Part shown: positions 47,839 to 56,560 of the stretch, piece after piece
Position numbering within the stretch: position 1 is the first letter of the stretch
Layout of the letters: every line of letters begins with the position of its first letter
Source of the DNA: Kocuria sp. TGY1127_2
GTDB lineage: Bacteria > Actinomycetota > Actinomycetes > Actinomycetales > Micrococcaceae
Assembly: GCF_013394385.1 (NCBI RefSeq)
Contig: NZ_AP022834.1
Location: 2,232,001 to 2,296,000, forward strand
Direction: 5' to 3'
DNA: 64,000 nt
The notes under the pieces: model-generated
Told to the model about the DNA's origin: nothing
The model's input: only the letters and a program-made list of their open reading frames with translations
Database searches by the model: none
Made by a program: the position numbers and the translations under genes

Positions 47839-49641
47839 GTGAGTAGAAGCGTGATTGAGTTAGGTCGAATCCGATCGACAAAGAATCGAGGAACATTGAA
47901 ACTCGCAGAACAGATCGTGAAGCAACTGGTCGAGGCCGGCGTCCACCGTATCTACGGTATCGTCGGTGACTCCCTCAACCCCATCGTGGACGCCGTGCGC
48001 GCCACAGGCGGCGCAAAGAAAGGCGGCATCGACTGGGTGCATGTCCGCCACGAAGAAGCTGCCGCATTCGCCGCCGGTGCGGAGGCCCAGTTGACCGGTG
48101 AACTCGCCGTGTGCGCCGGTTCCTGTGGTCCGGGCAACCTCCACCTCATCAACGGGCTCTTTGACGCGAACCGCTCCCAGGCCCCCGTCCTTGCCATCGC
48201 CTCACAGATTCCCAGCGTTCAGATCGGTCAGGGCTACTTCCAGGAAACCCATCCCGACCGCCTGTTCGAACAGTGCAGCGTCTACAACGAGTTGGTCTCC
48301 ACGACTGACCAGGCTCCGCGTGTTTTCTCGACCGCGATCCGCTACGCGGTCGGACAGTCCGGAGTTTCCGTGGTGACCCTCCCGGGCGACCTCGCAGATG
48401 AAGACGCCACCGCAGAGGCACCGGCCATCGGCAACCTCCGCCGCTCCCCGAAGGTTCCTTCGGATGCGACGATTGCCGAGTTCGCTACTGAGATCAACAA
48501 CGCCAACAAGGTTGCTCTTTTCGTCGGTGCCGGCGCCAAGGGCGCCCACGACGTCGTCGTCGAATTGGCCGACAAGATCGCAGCCCCCATCGGGCACTCC
48601 CTGCGCGGCAAGGACTTCATTCAGTACGACAATCCGTTCGACGTCGGTATGACGGGTCTGCTGGGCTATGGTGCCGCCGCGGAAGGCATTCACGACGCCG
48701 ACCTGATGATCATGCTCGGCACGGACTTCCCGTACGACCAGTTCCTCCCGGACACCAAGACCATCCAGGTCGACATCGCGCCCGAGCGCATGGGCCGACG
48801 CACCAACGTGGATCTCCAGATCGAAGGCAGCGTCCTGGAGACGCTGGAGAAGCTGCTGCCCGCCGTCGATCGCAAGACGGATCGCAAGTTCCTGGAGAAG
48901 CTGCTCAAGCGGCACGACACCATCATGAACAAGGCCGTCGGCGCGTACACCCGCAACGTGGAGAAGCACAAGCCGATCCACCCGGAGTACGCCGCTTCCC
49001 TGCTGGACCAGGTCGCAGACAGGGACGCGATCTTCACCGCAGATACCGGCATGTGCAACGTCTGGTCCGCTCGGTACATCAACCCGCTCGGAACCCGGCG
49101 ATTGATCGGCTCCTACTTGCACGGGTCGATGGCGAACGCTTTGCCGCAGGCCGTGGGCGCACAGGTCGCCTTCCCCGACCGTCAGGTCATTTCGATGTCA
49201 GGTGACGGCGGCCTCTCGATGCTCTTGGGCGAACTCGCGACCGCCTCGATGTACCAGTTGCCGCTGAACATCGTGGTGTTCAACAACTCGACGCTTGGCA
49301 TGGTCAAGATGGAGATGATGGTCGATGGTCTGCAGGACTACGGCGTCGACGTGCCCGACATCAACTACGCCGACGTGGCCAAGGCGATGGGTTTCCACGC
49401 GATTCGCGTGACCGATCCCCGGAAGCTGCAAAAGGCCTACGAAGATGCCCTCGCATACAACGGCCCGAGCGTCGTGGAGGTCATCACGGATCCGCTGGCC
49501 CTCTCGGTTCCCCCGCAGATCAATAACAGCATGGTCTTCGGCTTCGCGACCGCGATGTCCAAGATCGTGTTCAACCGCGGCGCGGGTGAGGCCGTTTCGA
49601 TGGCCCGTTCGAATATGCGCAATATCAATGCGCTGAGGTAG
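47839..49641 (+). CDS. poxB: Pyruvate:quinone oxidoreductase (pyruvate dehydrogenase, cytochrome/ubiquinone type)
   Basis: Thiamine-diphosphate and FAD enzyme that turns pyruvate into acetate and CO2 and passes electrons to the quinone pool at the membrane. About 600 residues: PYR domain with IYGIVGDSLNPIVDAV and VRHEEAAAFAAGAEAQ (catalytic Glu), AGSCGPGNLHLINGLFDA; central FAD domain; and the ThDP domain with ISMSGDGGLSMLLGELATA and FNNSTLGMVKMEM. GTG 47839 or TTG 47896 may be the start; the latter fits the usual N-terminus and has GAGG upstream. A strong terminator follows. Confidence 0.94.
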   Translation: MSRSVIELGRIRSTKNRGTLKLAEQIVKQLVEAGVHRIYGIVGDSLNPIVDAVRATGGAKKGGIDWVHVRHEEAAAFAAGAEAQLTGELAVCAGSCGPGNLHLINGLFDANRSQAPVLAIASQIPSVQIGQGYFQETHPDRLFEQCSVYNELVSTTDQAPRVFSTAIRYAVGQSGVSVVTLPGDLADEDATAEAPAIGNLRRSPKVPSDATIAEFATEINNANKVALFVGAGAKGAHDVVVELADKIAAPIGHSLRGKDFIQYDNPFDVGMTGLLGYGAAAEGIHDADLMIMLGTDFPYDQFLPDTKTIQVDIAPERMGRRTNVDLQIEGSVLETLEKLLPAVDRKTDRKFLEKLLKRHDTIMNKAVGAYTRNVEKHKPIHPEYAASLLDQVADRDAIFTADTGMCNVWSARYINPLGTRRLIGSYLHGSMANALPQAVGAQVAFPDRQVISMSGDGGLSMLLGELATASMYQLPLNIVVFNNSTLGMVKMEMMVDGLQDYGVDVPDINYADVAKAMGFHAIRVTDPRKLQKAYEDALAYNGPSVVEVITDPLALSVPPQINNSMVFGFATAMSKIVFNRGAGEAVSMARSNMRNINALR

Positions 49642-49660
49642 AAACCGACCTCACATAACA

Positions 49661-49716
49661 GCGTTGCGTGAAAAAGTCCCCTCTCTGAGACCGCCTTTTT
49701 CACGCAACGCTTTTTT
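49661..49716. terminator. Terminator between poxB and the Nudix gene
   Basis: A perfect 16-bp inverted repeat, GCGTTGCGTGAAAAAG (49661-49676) and CTTTTTCACGCAACGC (49695-49710), followed by TTTTTT (49711-49716). A minus-strand transcript would also meet a U-rich 3' part (the A run in the left arm). It serves poxB and probably the converging Nudix gene. Confidence 0.92.
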
Positions 49717-49722
49717 CGTTCA

Positions 49723-50205
49723 CTACTCGAGGCCCTCCAAAGAAAACTCTGTACGGCCGGTGAATTCGGAGGCCGATCGAATCCGGTAACGCATCCGCTC
49801 GCTCATCTCCGGGAGGTCATCGAGGTCGGCCCATGCGACTTCCGTGGATTCCTCGTCGTTCACGCGAGCCGTTCCGGAAACGTAGCGGCATCGGAAAGTC
49901 AGATCGAGGAACTGAGCACGGTCTCCATTGGTGAAAGTTTGCGGCGGGTTGGCCTTGACCGATGCGAGGCCTTCGACTTCAATCACGACGCCGGCTTCTT
50001 CCTCGGCCTCGCGGATGGCCGTTACCGCGGGCTCTTCTCCCGGGTCCACGATTCCGGTGATGGGAGTCCACGCGCCGTTGTCCGAGCGGCGGCACAAAAG
50101 GACTCGACCTCGCTCATCGAAAATCACGGCCGTCACTCCGGGCATCCACAATGGGTCATGCCCGATCTTCTCGCGCAGTGACAAGATGAAGTCCGGTGTG
50201 GGCAT
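49723..50205 (-). CDS. Nudix hydrolase
   Basis: 160 residues. The Nudix box is complete: G-x5-E-x7-R-E-x2-E-E-x-G (GIVDPGEEP through IREAEEEAGV, about residues 51-73), preceded by TAVIFDERGRVLLCRRSDNGAW. Such enzymes cut a nucleoside diphosphate linked to another group; the ADP-ribose/NADH-like layout is likely, but the substrate is not readable. ATG 50205. It lies seven bases from the terminator shared with poxB and 59 bases after the A24 peptidase-like gene on this strand. Confidence 0.93.
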   Translation of the reverse strand: MPTPDFILSLREKIGHDPLWMPGVTAVIFDERGRVLLCRRSDNGAWTPITGIVDPGEEPAVTAIREAEEEAGVVIEVEGLASVKANPPQTFTNGDRAQFLDLTFRCRYVSGTARVNDEESTEVAWADLDDLPEMSERMRYRIRSASEFTGRTEFSLEGLE

Positions 50206-50264
50206 GTGGGCTTGCTCCTTCTGGAGACGACGTCGACATCAGCACCCACCTTACTCGCGGTCGT

Positions 50265-50792
50265 TCACACCATGCTTTCGGGCAAGGCCAACCATGCCGC
50301 GGCCGAGCAGCCACCCATCCATGGGCCCAGGGCGACATGCCCATGGGGCTCGGTCCTCCGCAGAATGAGCAGAAATAACGCCCACAGGCCGCATGCGCAG
50401 AAAGTCAGCACAACGCCCGCAACCGCGTGAGGAACCGATACAAAGCCGCACACCCCACCGAGCAGCGGCGCCAACCTAATATCTCCACGCCCGACGGATC
50501 GCGGGGATAGCAAGCGCATGGCCGCATAAACCCCTCCTGTCACCAGTGCACCGAGGAACGACGTGATCATCCGATCGGCCTCGTCCGCACACCAGGCGGC
50601 CACGAAGAGCCCACCGCCCAACACGGGGTACAGAGGCCGGACTATACGCCGCGGCAGGAGGTGCTCATGCGCGTCGATCCAGCTCAACCGTCCAATGGCG
50701 AGCACGTAGATCGCAATGCAGATGCCGCCGAGCGCTCCGGCGGCGATGCCGGGGCCGCCTCTGCCCCACCACGAGCAGATCACATCGATCAT
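50265..50792 (-). CDS. Prepilin peptidase-like A24 family membrane protein
   Basis: 175 residues and about six hydrophobic segments. The two catalytic aspartates of the aspartic A24 family are visible: IDAHEHLLPRR in the first half and SVGRGDIRLAPLLG (G-x-G-D) in the second. The amino-terminal methylase domain of full-length PilD is absent, as in TadV/CpaA-type short peptidases. No pilin or secretion genes are adjacent, so its substrate is unknown. It follows uppS by eight bases on the same strand. Confidence 0.85.
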   Translation of the reverse strand: MIDVICSWWGRGGPGIAAGALGGICIAIYVLAIGRLSWIDAHEHLLPRRIVRPLYPVLGGGLFVAAWCADEADRMITSFLGALVTGGVYAAMRLLSPRSVGRGDIRLAPLLGGVCGFVSVPHAVAGVVLTFCACGLWALFLLILRRTEPHGHVALGPWMGGCSAAAWLALPESMV

Positions 50793-50800
50793 TGGCTGCT

Positions 50801-51562
50801 CTAGGATCCGAAGCGGCGCTGCCGTCCTGCGTAGTCCCTCAAAGCGCGCAGGAAATCAACGCGGCGGAAATCAGGCCAGAGGGCTTCGCAGAAATAGAAT
50901 TCGCTGTAGGCCGACTGCCAGACCATGAACCCGGAGAGCCTCTGCTCGCCCGAAGTGCGAATCACCAGGTCGGGATCGGGCTGGCCCCTCGTGTAGAGAT
51001 AGCTTGAAATGTCGTCCGCGGTGAGACCTTCGGCGACGTCGGCGATATCGCGACCGGCGTGGACGGCGTCGCTCAGCAATTCCCGAACGGCATCGACGAT
51101 CTCTTGGCGTCCGCCATACCCGACAGCAATATTCACGTGCAGTCCGTCCACGTCAGCGGTCTGTTCCGTGACACCCGCGACTGTCTCCGGCAGCCCCTCG
51201 GGAAGCAGATTCAGAGCCCCGACCGGTTGCAGACGCGCGATTCGGCTCTTGCCAAGCTCATGCAGAAGATCGTCAATGACCCCGATGAGGTCCCCCAGTT
51301 CGGAGGCAGGGCGCTTCAGGTTCTCGGTCGAAAGCATATAGAGGGTCACGACGTTGATTCCGAGCTCACGGCACCATCCGAGGAATTCTATGATGCGCTC
51401 GGCGCCTTTCTGATGGCCGTGTTTGGTGGTTTGGCCCATGAGGGCCGCCCAACGGCGGTTCCCGTCCACCATGACGCCGACATGGTGGGGCAAGCGTTCA
51501 GAAGGTATAGAAGCCGCCAGATTGCGCTCGTACACGCTGTACAGAGGCTTGACTAGCTTCAT
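50801..51562 (-). CDS. uppS: cis-Isoprenyl diphosphate synthase (UppS family)
   Basis: Makes the long cis-prenyl diphosphate that carries cell-wall precursors. 253 residues: HHVGVMVDGNRRWA (catalytic Asp in the P-loop), HGHQKGAERI, VVTLYMLSTENLKRP, HVNIAVGYGGRQEI, and LVIRTSGEQRLSGFMVWQSAYSEFYFCEALWPDF, the substrate- and dimer-contact block. ATG 51562 with AAAGGAAC upstream; the longer frame is not supported. In mycobacteria a close relative next to the hemolysin III gene makes a short Z,E-farnesyl diphosphate, so chain length is uncertain. Confidence 0.95.
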   Translation of the reverse strand: MKLVKPLYSVYERNLAASIPSERLPHHVGVMVDGNRRWAALMGQTTKHGHQKGAERIIEFLGWCRELGINVVTLYMLSTENLKRPASELGDLIGVIDDLLHELGKSRIARLQPVGALNLLPEGLPETVAGVTEQTADVDGLHVNIAVGYGGRQEIVDAVRELLSDAVHAGRDIADVAEGLTADDISSYLYTRGQPDPDLVIRTSGEQRLSGFMVWQSAYSEFYFCEALWPDFRRVDFLRALRDYAGRQRRFGS

Positions 51563-51589
51563 GATGTTCCTTTGACCCGAGAGGTTTAT

Positions 51590-51712
51590 ATGGCAGATCC
51601 CAACGTCGTTCAGCAACCGACCAAAGATCCTTTGTGGCTTAACCGTACCTTCTCTCGCCCCTGCCCGATGTGCACGTCCACAGTCACACAGGCGCTTCAC
51701 GATGCACCCTAA
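51590..51712 (+). CDS. Possible 40-residue protein with a CPMC motif
   Basis: A short frame from ATG 51590 to TAA 51712, between divergent uppS and the hemolysin III-like gene. GAGAGG lies six to seven bases before the ATG, a good ribosome site. The product would carry SRPCPMCTST, with two cysteines two apart as in metal-binding or redox turns, and a Trp-Leu-Asn segment before it. I recognise no family. It could be a small protein, a leader peptide for the next gene 42 bases on, or chance. Confidence 0.3.
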   Translation: MADPNVVQQPTKDPLWLNRTFSRPCPMCTSTVTQALHDAP

Positions 51713-51754
51713 TAGACTTCACATGAACCGCCCGCGCTCGAGAGGACCCTACGC

Positions 51755-52558
51755 ATGAGCTCGAACTCAAATCGACAAGGACCGACCGGAGGGTCCAGGC
51801 CGGCCAGTGGTAACGCGGGTTCACATCACCAGAAGTCGTTCGGGAAGAATGCCGGCCCTGCCGCTCGTGCGGCAACAGCGAAGGCTGAGGACGTCGCCAC
51901 TGCGGCGGCGGATCGCTTTCACGACGTTCTGGAACGCAAACCCCTGTGGCGGGGATGGATTCACTCGTCCTTCGCACCCGTGGCATTCGCCGCAGGGATC
52001 GTCCTGATCGTCCTGGCCGGAGGCGGTGCGCGTTCGGCTGCTTGCGCCGTATTCGGATTGACCAGCGTCGTGCTCTTCTCGGTTTCCGGGATGTACCACC
52101 GCGCCTACTGGCAGGACAAGGCACGGATGGCTTTCAAAAGGTTGGATCACTCCAACATTTCTCTGGTCATCGCCGGAACCTATACGCCGCTGGCGCTGAC
52201 GTTGTTGGATCAGCCGCGGACCGCAATCCTGCTCTGGAGCGTTTGGGCCTGCGCGCTTTTGCTCATCGTCTTCCGGGTTTTCTGGACCGGAGCACCGCGG
52301 ATGCTCTACACACCGTTGTACGTGGTTATGGGGCTCATGGCCCTGTTCTACATGGCCGATTTCTGGTCGGTCAGTCCCGTAGCGACAATCCTCATCTGCG
52401 TGGGCGGAGTCTTCTACATCGTCGGGGCGGTCTTCTACGCTCTCAAACGACCCGTGCTCTCACCTCAAGTCTTCGGGTTTCACGAGCTGTTTCACGTCTG
52501 CACGATCCTCGGCTTCGCATGCCACTACATCGCGGTGGTCTTCTCGATCTACGTATGA
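51755..52558 (+). CDS. Hemolysin III / TrhA-like membrane protein
   Basis: 267 residues. A ~60-residue Ala/Ser/Arg-rich N-terminal arm precedes seven hydrophobic helices. The PAQR/hemolysin III marks are GWIHSSFAPVAFAAGIVLI, FSVSGMYHRAYWQD, FKRLDHSNISLVIAGTYTPLAL and, near the end, FGFHELFHVCTILGFACHYIAV; the S...H...D...H-x3-H residues form the metal site. Members help membrane lipid balance rather than cause lysis. ATG 51755. Same neighbourhood (uppS, mca, greA) as in mycobacteria. Confidence 0.93.
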   Translation: MSSNSNRQGPTGGSRPASGNAGSHHQKSFGKNAGPAARAATAKAEDVATAAADRFHDVLERKPLWRGWIHSSFAPVAFAAGIVLIVLAGGGARSAACAVFGLTSVVLFSVSGMYHRAYWQDKARMAFKRLDHSNISLVIAGTYTPLALTLLDQPRTAILLWSVWACALLLIVFRVFWTGAPRMLYTPLYVVMGLMALFYMADFWSVSPVATILICVGGVFYIVGAVFYALKRPVLSPQVFGFHELFHVCTILGFACHYIAVVFSIYV

Positions 52559-52564
52559 GCGGTT

Positions 52565-52933
52565 CTAGTTGCGTCTTTCTCGGCTCGATCCCGAGTCGGG
52601 GTGTTGATCGGCATTGTGGTTCCCGTGTGCGGTCGGATCCCGGTCGGATTCCTCGACGTCGGAGGCCGTTTCGGTGCCGGCCTGCTCGGCAGCTTCTCGC
52701 TCTTCCGCCTCACGTGCCATCGCATAGTCGAAACGGTTCTTGAGGCGACGTTGTCTCCGGGTGTGGTCGAGAGCCACCAGTATGATCAGAACCGCCAACA
52801 GCAGCGTCAGCAGAAAACCCACGACGCCGGGCGAGACCTGATTTGCGTCCAGGCCCGGTTTCAGGCTCGGCGACTCTCCATCAGCGAGAAGTCCCGCGGA
52901 AAGATGCACAACGGTAGAGCTGGCGTTCATCAT
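52565..52933 (-). CDS. Small single-pass membrane protein downstream of mca
   Basis: 122 residues. A short outer part (~35 residues), one helix (VVGFLLTLLLAVLIILVAL), a basic stop-transfer turn (RRQRRLKNRF) and a long acidic, low-complexity tail rich in Glu, Asp and His. The ATG overlaps the mca stop (ATGA at 52930-52933), so it is coupled to it. By position it corresponds to the small protein after mca in mycobacteria. Function unknown. Confidence 0.8.
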   Translation of the reverse strand: MMNASSTVVHLSAGLLADGESPSLKPGLDANQVSPGVVGFLLTLLLAVLIILVALDHTRRQRRLKNRFDYAMAREAEEREAAEQAGTETASDVEESDRDPTAHGNHNADQHPDSGSSRERRN

Positions 52934-53925
52934 GAGGGTTGATCATTTCCTAAACGAGTAGCCGGAGCCTGTTTGTAGTCGATGCCCTCGGCGAAGCTGA
53001 ATTCCGGAAGTTCCGTCTCAACCCGGTTCGCGGCGAGCACGTAGTCTTCATACGGCCAAATCTCCCGCTGCAGGTCGTTGGTGACGGCGAAGAAGAAGCC
53101 GTCGGGGTCGACCTGAGAAACGTGCGATTTCAGGGCCTGGTCCCGGACGTCGAAGCAATCCGAGCACGGAATCTGTGTCGTGGTCTGATGACGCGAAACC
53201 GGTGGTGCACCTTCCGGCTCAGACTCGGTGAACATCGCGATGCGCTCGGCGAAAGGCGACTCCATGCCACGTTCTTCCAGGGCCTTGTGGAAAGCCAGAA
53301 AGCGATCCACGTTGAAGGCGCGGTCGTAATAGAGCTTGAGCGGCTCCCACGCGTCTCCCTCGGCGAGGTAGCGGCGAGGGTCGCCGGCGGCTTCCCACGC
53401 CTCGATGGCGACCTTGTGCGCCATGATGTGGTCCGGATGCGGATAACCGCCGTTCTCGTCATAGGCAAGGATCACATGGGGCTGGAATTCGCGGACCACA
53501 CGAATCAACGGAGCGGCCGCACGTTCCAACGGGGTCTTCGCGAAGCATCCCCACGGCAGAGGAGGAAGCGGATCACCTTCCGGCAGTCCGGAGTCCATGA
53601 AGCCGAGCCAACGGTGTTCGACCCCGAGGGCTTCTCGGGCGCCTGCCATCTCTCGGTGCCTCAGCCCTGCCAGGTCCCAGTGCGATCTCGGGTTCTCCTC
53701 GACGCCTGGGTTCAGAATCGACCCGCGCTCTCCACCGGTACATGAGACAACCATCACACGGGCTCCGCGACGCGCGTACGCGGCCATTGATGCCGCACCT
53801 TTGCTCGACTCGTCGTCAGGGTGCGCATGAACCGCGAGAATTCTCAGGCCGGTGTAGTCCGACTCGAGCTCGTGCTGCCCAGAGCGCTTCGCCTGTGTCG
53901 AGGCAGATTCTTGAGCGCTTGTCAC
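52930..53925 (-). CDS. mca: Mycothiol S-conjugate amidase
   Basis: Splits mycothiol S-conjugates to GlcN-Ins and a mercapturic acid, a detoxification step found only in mycothiol-making actinobacteria. 331 residues, PIG-L/LmbE fold. Zinc motif AVHAHPDDESSKGA, then VVSCTGGERGSILNP, the HRWLGFMDSGLPEGDPL region, and YPHPDHIMAHKVA with the third ligand. A CSDCFD segment late in the sequence is typical of Mca rather than MshB. GTG 53925 has GAGGTG upstream; ATG 53940 is an alternative. It shows that the organism makes mycothiol. Confidence 0.96.
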   Translation of the reverse strand: MTSAQESASTQAKRSGQHELESDYTGLRILAVHAHPDDESSKGAASMAAYARRGARVMVVSCTGGERGSILNPGVEENPRSHWDLAGLRHREMAGAREALGVEHRWLGFMDSGLPEGDPLPPLPWGCFAKTPLERAAAPLIRVVREFQPHVILAYDENGGYPHPDHIMAHKVAIEAWEAAGDPRRYLAEGDAWEPLKLYYDRAFNVDRFLAFHKALEERGMESPFAERIAMFTESEPEGAPPVSRHQTTTQIPCSDCFDVRDQALKSHVSQVDPDGFFFAVTNDLQREIWPYEDYVLAANRVETELPEFSFAEGIDYKQAPATRLGNDQPS

Positions 53926-54048
53926 GTACTGACACCTCATTCTTTTCGATACAGTAGAGAGTACTTCACGGTTCCCGTCCGCAGCCCCCTGCGCCTTTGC
54001 AGGACTCACACGGGCGGGCCCGCAGACTATGGACAGGTTTTCCCCAAA

Positions 54049-54462
54049 TTGACCACTTCCACTCTAGACCAGCGATACGGCAAGAACCGTTCTGCACGTC
54101 ATCTCTCCAAACGTGCATGGTGGGGCATCGTCGCCGTGCTTGTAGTGCTGGCGGCTGTATTCGTGGCGTGGCTCGCGTACGGAAACTCACAAGCACCGTC
54201 CTTCAAGGAAGTGAGCTTCGACGACTCCCGCGCTGATGCAGTCACGCTCGATTTCGAGCTAACCAAGGAACCTGATCAACAAGTCACCTGCGCCGTTCAG
54301 GCTCTCAACGACCAGCACGCGATCGTGGGCTGGAAAGAGATCACCATCGGCGATGTCCCGGCCGATCAGCTCAAGAACAAGACCTCGACCCACAGGGTCA
54401 GCCTTCGCACTACTTCACAAGCCCATACGGCGACCGTGGATTCCTGCTGGAAGTCAAGCTAA
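54049..54462 (+). CDS. DUF4307 family membrane protein
   Basis: 137 residues: TTSTLDQRYGKN at the start (the family begins with this RYG word), one membrane helix (WWGIVAVLVVLAAVFVAWLAYG), then an extracytoplasmic beta-rich domain with a conserved Cys (VTCAVQALN) and a second one near the end (DSCWKSS). TTG 54049 is chosen because it gives the family start; longer frames reach back into the mca promoter. Divergent from mca and before greA, the order seen across actinobacteria. Function unknown. Confidence 0.88.
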   Translation: MTTSTLDQRYGKNRSARHLSKRAWWGIVAVLVVLAAVFVAWLAYGNSQAPSFKEVSFDDSRADAVTLDFELTKEPDQQVTCAVQALNDQHAIVGWKEITIGDVPADQLKNKTSTHRVSLRTTSQAHTATVDSCWKSS

Positions 54463-54515
54463 AAGATTAGTTTTCAGTTCCGTGCGTCACTAGCTACAAT
54501 TGAACCTTGACGTCT

Positions 54516-54544
54516 CCCGCCATGGGTTTGCCCTGGCGGGTTTT
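54516..54544 (+). terminator. Intrinsic terminator in the greA leader
   Basis: CCCGCCA (54516-54522) pairs with TGGCGGG (54534-54540), followed by TTTT. A possible -10 box, TACAAT (54495-54500), lies just upstream with a weak -35 (TTTCAG, 54472). The hairpin may simply end the DUF4307 transcript, or may lie within a greA leader about 95 bases before the greA ATG. Confidence 0.65.
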
Positions 54545-54641
54545 ATCTATCCGTTCAGACGCCGTGTGGGGAGGTCAACACCTTCCTCGCAGGAACCACC
54601 GTGAAAAAATCGCGGCCGCGGCGTCGCACCAAGGAGACATC

Positions 54642-55142
54642 ATGTCAGAAGAAACCACCGAAAATGGCACGTGGCTGACCCAGGAGGCTTACGACCGCCT
54701 CCAGGCCGAACTCGATGATCGTGAGGGTCCCAAGCGCCAGGAGATCGTCGACCGCATCGAAGCTGCTCGCGAAGAGGGCGACCTGCGCGAGAACGGTGGC
54801 TACCATGCGGCCAAGGAAGAGCAAGGCAAGAATGAGGGCCGCATCGCCCAGTTGCGTTACTTGCTCGAGAACGCCGAAGTCGGTGCCAAGCCCGCGGACG
54901 ACGGCGTCGTCGAATCCGGCATGCTTGTCGAAGCGGAAATCGGCGGCAAGAAGCTGACCTTCCTCCTCGGCAGCCGCGAGGTCGCCGAGACACTCGTGGG
55001 CGACCAGGACATCCAGGTCTTCTCCGAGAAGTCCCCCATGGGTCAGGCTATCCACGGCCACAAGGTCGGCGACCAGCTGTCCTACAAGGCACCCAACGGA
55101 AAGGACATTCAGTTGAAGGTCCTCTCGGCCAAGCCGTACTAG
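54642..55142 (+). CDS. greA: Transcription elongation factor GreA
   Basis: Binds in the RNA polymerase secondary channel and restarts backtracked complexes by stimulating transcript cleavage. 166 residues: an N-terminal coiled coil (about 10-85) with the acidic tip motif REEGDLRENGGYHAAKEEQG, and a C-terminal FKBP-like domain ending in SPMGQAIHGHKVGDQLSYKAPNG. ATG 54642 follows AAGGAG by six bases. An earlier ATG in frame lies inside the leader hairpin and is not used. Confidence 0.98.
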   Translation: MSEETTENGTWLTQEAYDRLQAELDDREGPKRQEIVDRIEAAREEGDLRENGGYHAAKEEQGKNEGRIAQLRYLLENAEVGAKPADDGVVESGMLVEAEIGGKKLTFLLGSREVAETLVGDQDIQVFSEKSPMGQAIHGHKVGDQLSYKAPNGKDIQLKVLSAKPY

Positions 55143-55164
55143 TCCATCCGTCCCAGACGTCATG

Positions 55165-55202
55165 AAAAATCCGGACCCGCTTGTCGGCGGGTCCGGATTT
55201 TT
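55165..55202. terminator. Bidirectional terminator between greA and ilvA
   Basis: A perfect 16-bp stem: AAAAATCCGGACCCGC (55165-55180), loop TTGTCG, GCGGGTCCGGATTTTT (55187-55202). With A and T runs at both feet it works for either strand. It starts 23 bases after greA and lies 52 bases from the end of the converging ilvA. Confidence 0.95.
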
Positions 55203-55253
55203 GTGGTGTAAGAGCATCTGCGGGGCGGATTGGCCCCCGCAGAGATCACGTCG

Positions 55254-56504
55254 TCAGCCGACGACCATCGGTGTGAAACCCTCGGCTTCCAGAGCCTGAA
55301 GCACTTCGTTGCTGTGCTCCTCCCCTTTTGTCTCCATGTCGATCGTGATGGATACGTCTCCCATTGACAGCGAACCGCCGACGCGCGTGTGGTCCACACC
55401 CGTCACGTTTGCATCGCAGTCCGAGATGATACGGGAAATGTCGCGCAGCTCCCCCGGGTGGTCGGTCAACATGATCTTGACCGTCAGGTAGCGTCCTGCA
55501 GCCGAGAGACCCCGCTGGATCACCTTCAGCATCAGCATGGGATCGATGTTGCCGCCCGAGAGCAGGCAAACGGTTGAGCCGAGGTTGCCGTATTTCTCGT
55601 TGAGTTTGCCATTCATCAAGGCGGCGACTCCGACGGCTCCGGCCGGTTCGACCACGAGCTTATTGCGCTCGATCAGGAAGATGAGAGCACGGGCGAGGTC
55701 GTCTTCGGAAACCGTGACGACGTCGTCGACGAGCTCTTTGATGATGGAGAAGGGCAACTGGCCCGGACGGCCGACCGCAATACCGTCTGCGATCGTCGAG
55801 ACCTTCTTGAGCGGGACCAAAGCGTCCGCGGCCAGGGACGGCGGATAGGCGGCCGCGTGCTCGGCCTGAACGCCGATCACCCGGATCTTCTTGCCGGTTC
55901 TGGCCTCATGGTTCTTGGCCGCGACGGCCACGCCGGCCAGAAGACCGCCACCGCCGACGCCGGTGATGATGGTGTCCACCTCGGGCACTTGGTCGATAAT
56001 TTCGGTGCCGAGCGTTCCCTGGCCCGCCACGATGTTCTTGTTGTCGAAAGGGTGAACGAACACTGCGCCCGTCTCGTCCGAGTATCGTTGAGCCTCGGCC
56101 AAGGCCTCGTCCACCGTGTCTCCGTGGAGGATAACCTCCGCACCGTGGCCTTGGGTCGCGGCTATCTTCGGCAGCGCAGCACCCTGTGGCATATAAATAC
56201 GAGCGGTGATTCCCAATTTCGACGCCGCCAACGCAACTCCTTGCGCGTGGTTGCCGGCGGACGCCGCGACCACGCCCGCGGCCTTCTCCTCGTCGCTGAG
56301 CTGGGCAATACGGTTGTAGGCGCCTCGCACCTTGAATGATCCGGAACGCTGCAGGTTCTCGCACTTGAAATAAACCGGCGAACCGATCTTCCGTTCGAGC
56401 GCTCGAGAATGCGCAATAGGAGTCCTCTCAATGATCCCTTCCACAAGCTGGGCCGCTTGTTCTATGTCCTCGATCTGGACAGGGAGATTTTCCAAAGGGG
56501 TCAC
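55254..56504 (-). CDS. ilvA: Threonine ammonia-lyase
   Basis: PLP enzyme making 2-oxobutyrate from threonine, the first step towards isoleucine. 416 residues: PLP lysine in RSGSFKVRGAYNRI, phosphate loop TGVGGGGLLAGVA, AGNHAQGVALAA before it. One C-terminal ACT domain (LTDHPGELRDISRIISD to the end) rather than the two of the E. coli biosynthetic enzyme, which is the common actinobacterial form. GTG start at 56504. Convergent with greA across a shared terminator. Confidence 0.95.
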   Translation of the reverse strand: MTPLENLPVQIEDIEQAAQLVEGIIERTPIAHSRALERKIGSPVYFKCENLQRSGSFKVRGAYNRIAQLSDEEKAAGVVAASAGNHAQGVALAASKLGITARIYMPQGAALPKIAATQGHGAEVILHGDTVDEALAEAQRYSDETGAVFVHPFDNKNIVAGQGTLGTEIIDQVPEVDTIITGVGGGGLLAGVAVAAKNHEARTGKKIRVIGVQAEHAAAYPPSLAADALVPLKKVSTIADGIAVGRPGQLPFSIIKELVDDVVTVSEDDLARALIFLIERNKLVVEPAGAVGVAALMNGKLNEKYGNLGSTVCLLSGGNIDPMLMLKVIQRGLSAAGRYLTVKIMLTDHPGELRDISRIISDCDANVTGVDHTRVGGSLSMGDVSITIDMETKGEEHSNEVLQALEAEGFTPMVVG

Positions 56505-56560
56505 TGATCCATCCTTACTTCGGATACTGCGGTCATGGGCGGTGGCCCACTCACGACAAA

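Noticed and set aside
53821-54048. Longer N-terminus for the DUF4307 protein
   Set aside because: It would overlap the mca start and lacks similarity; the family begins at TTG 54049.
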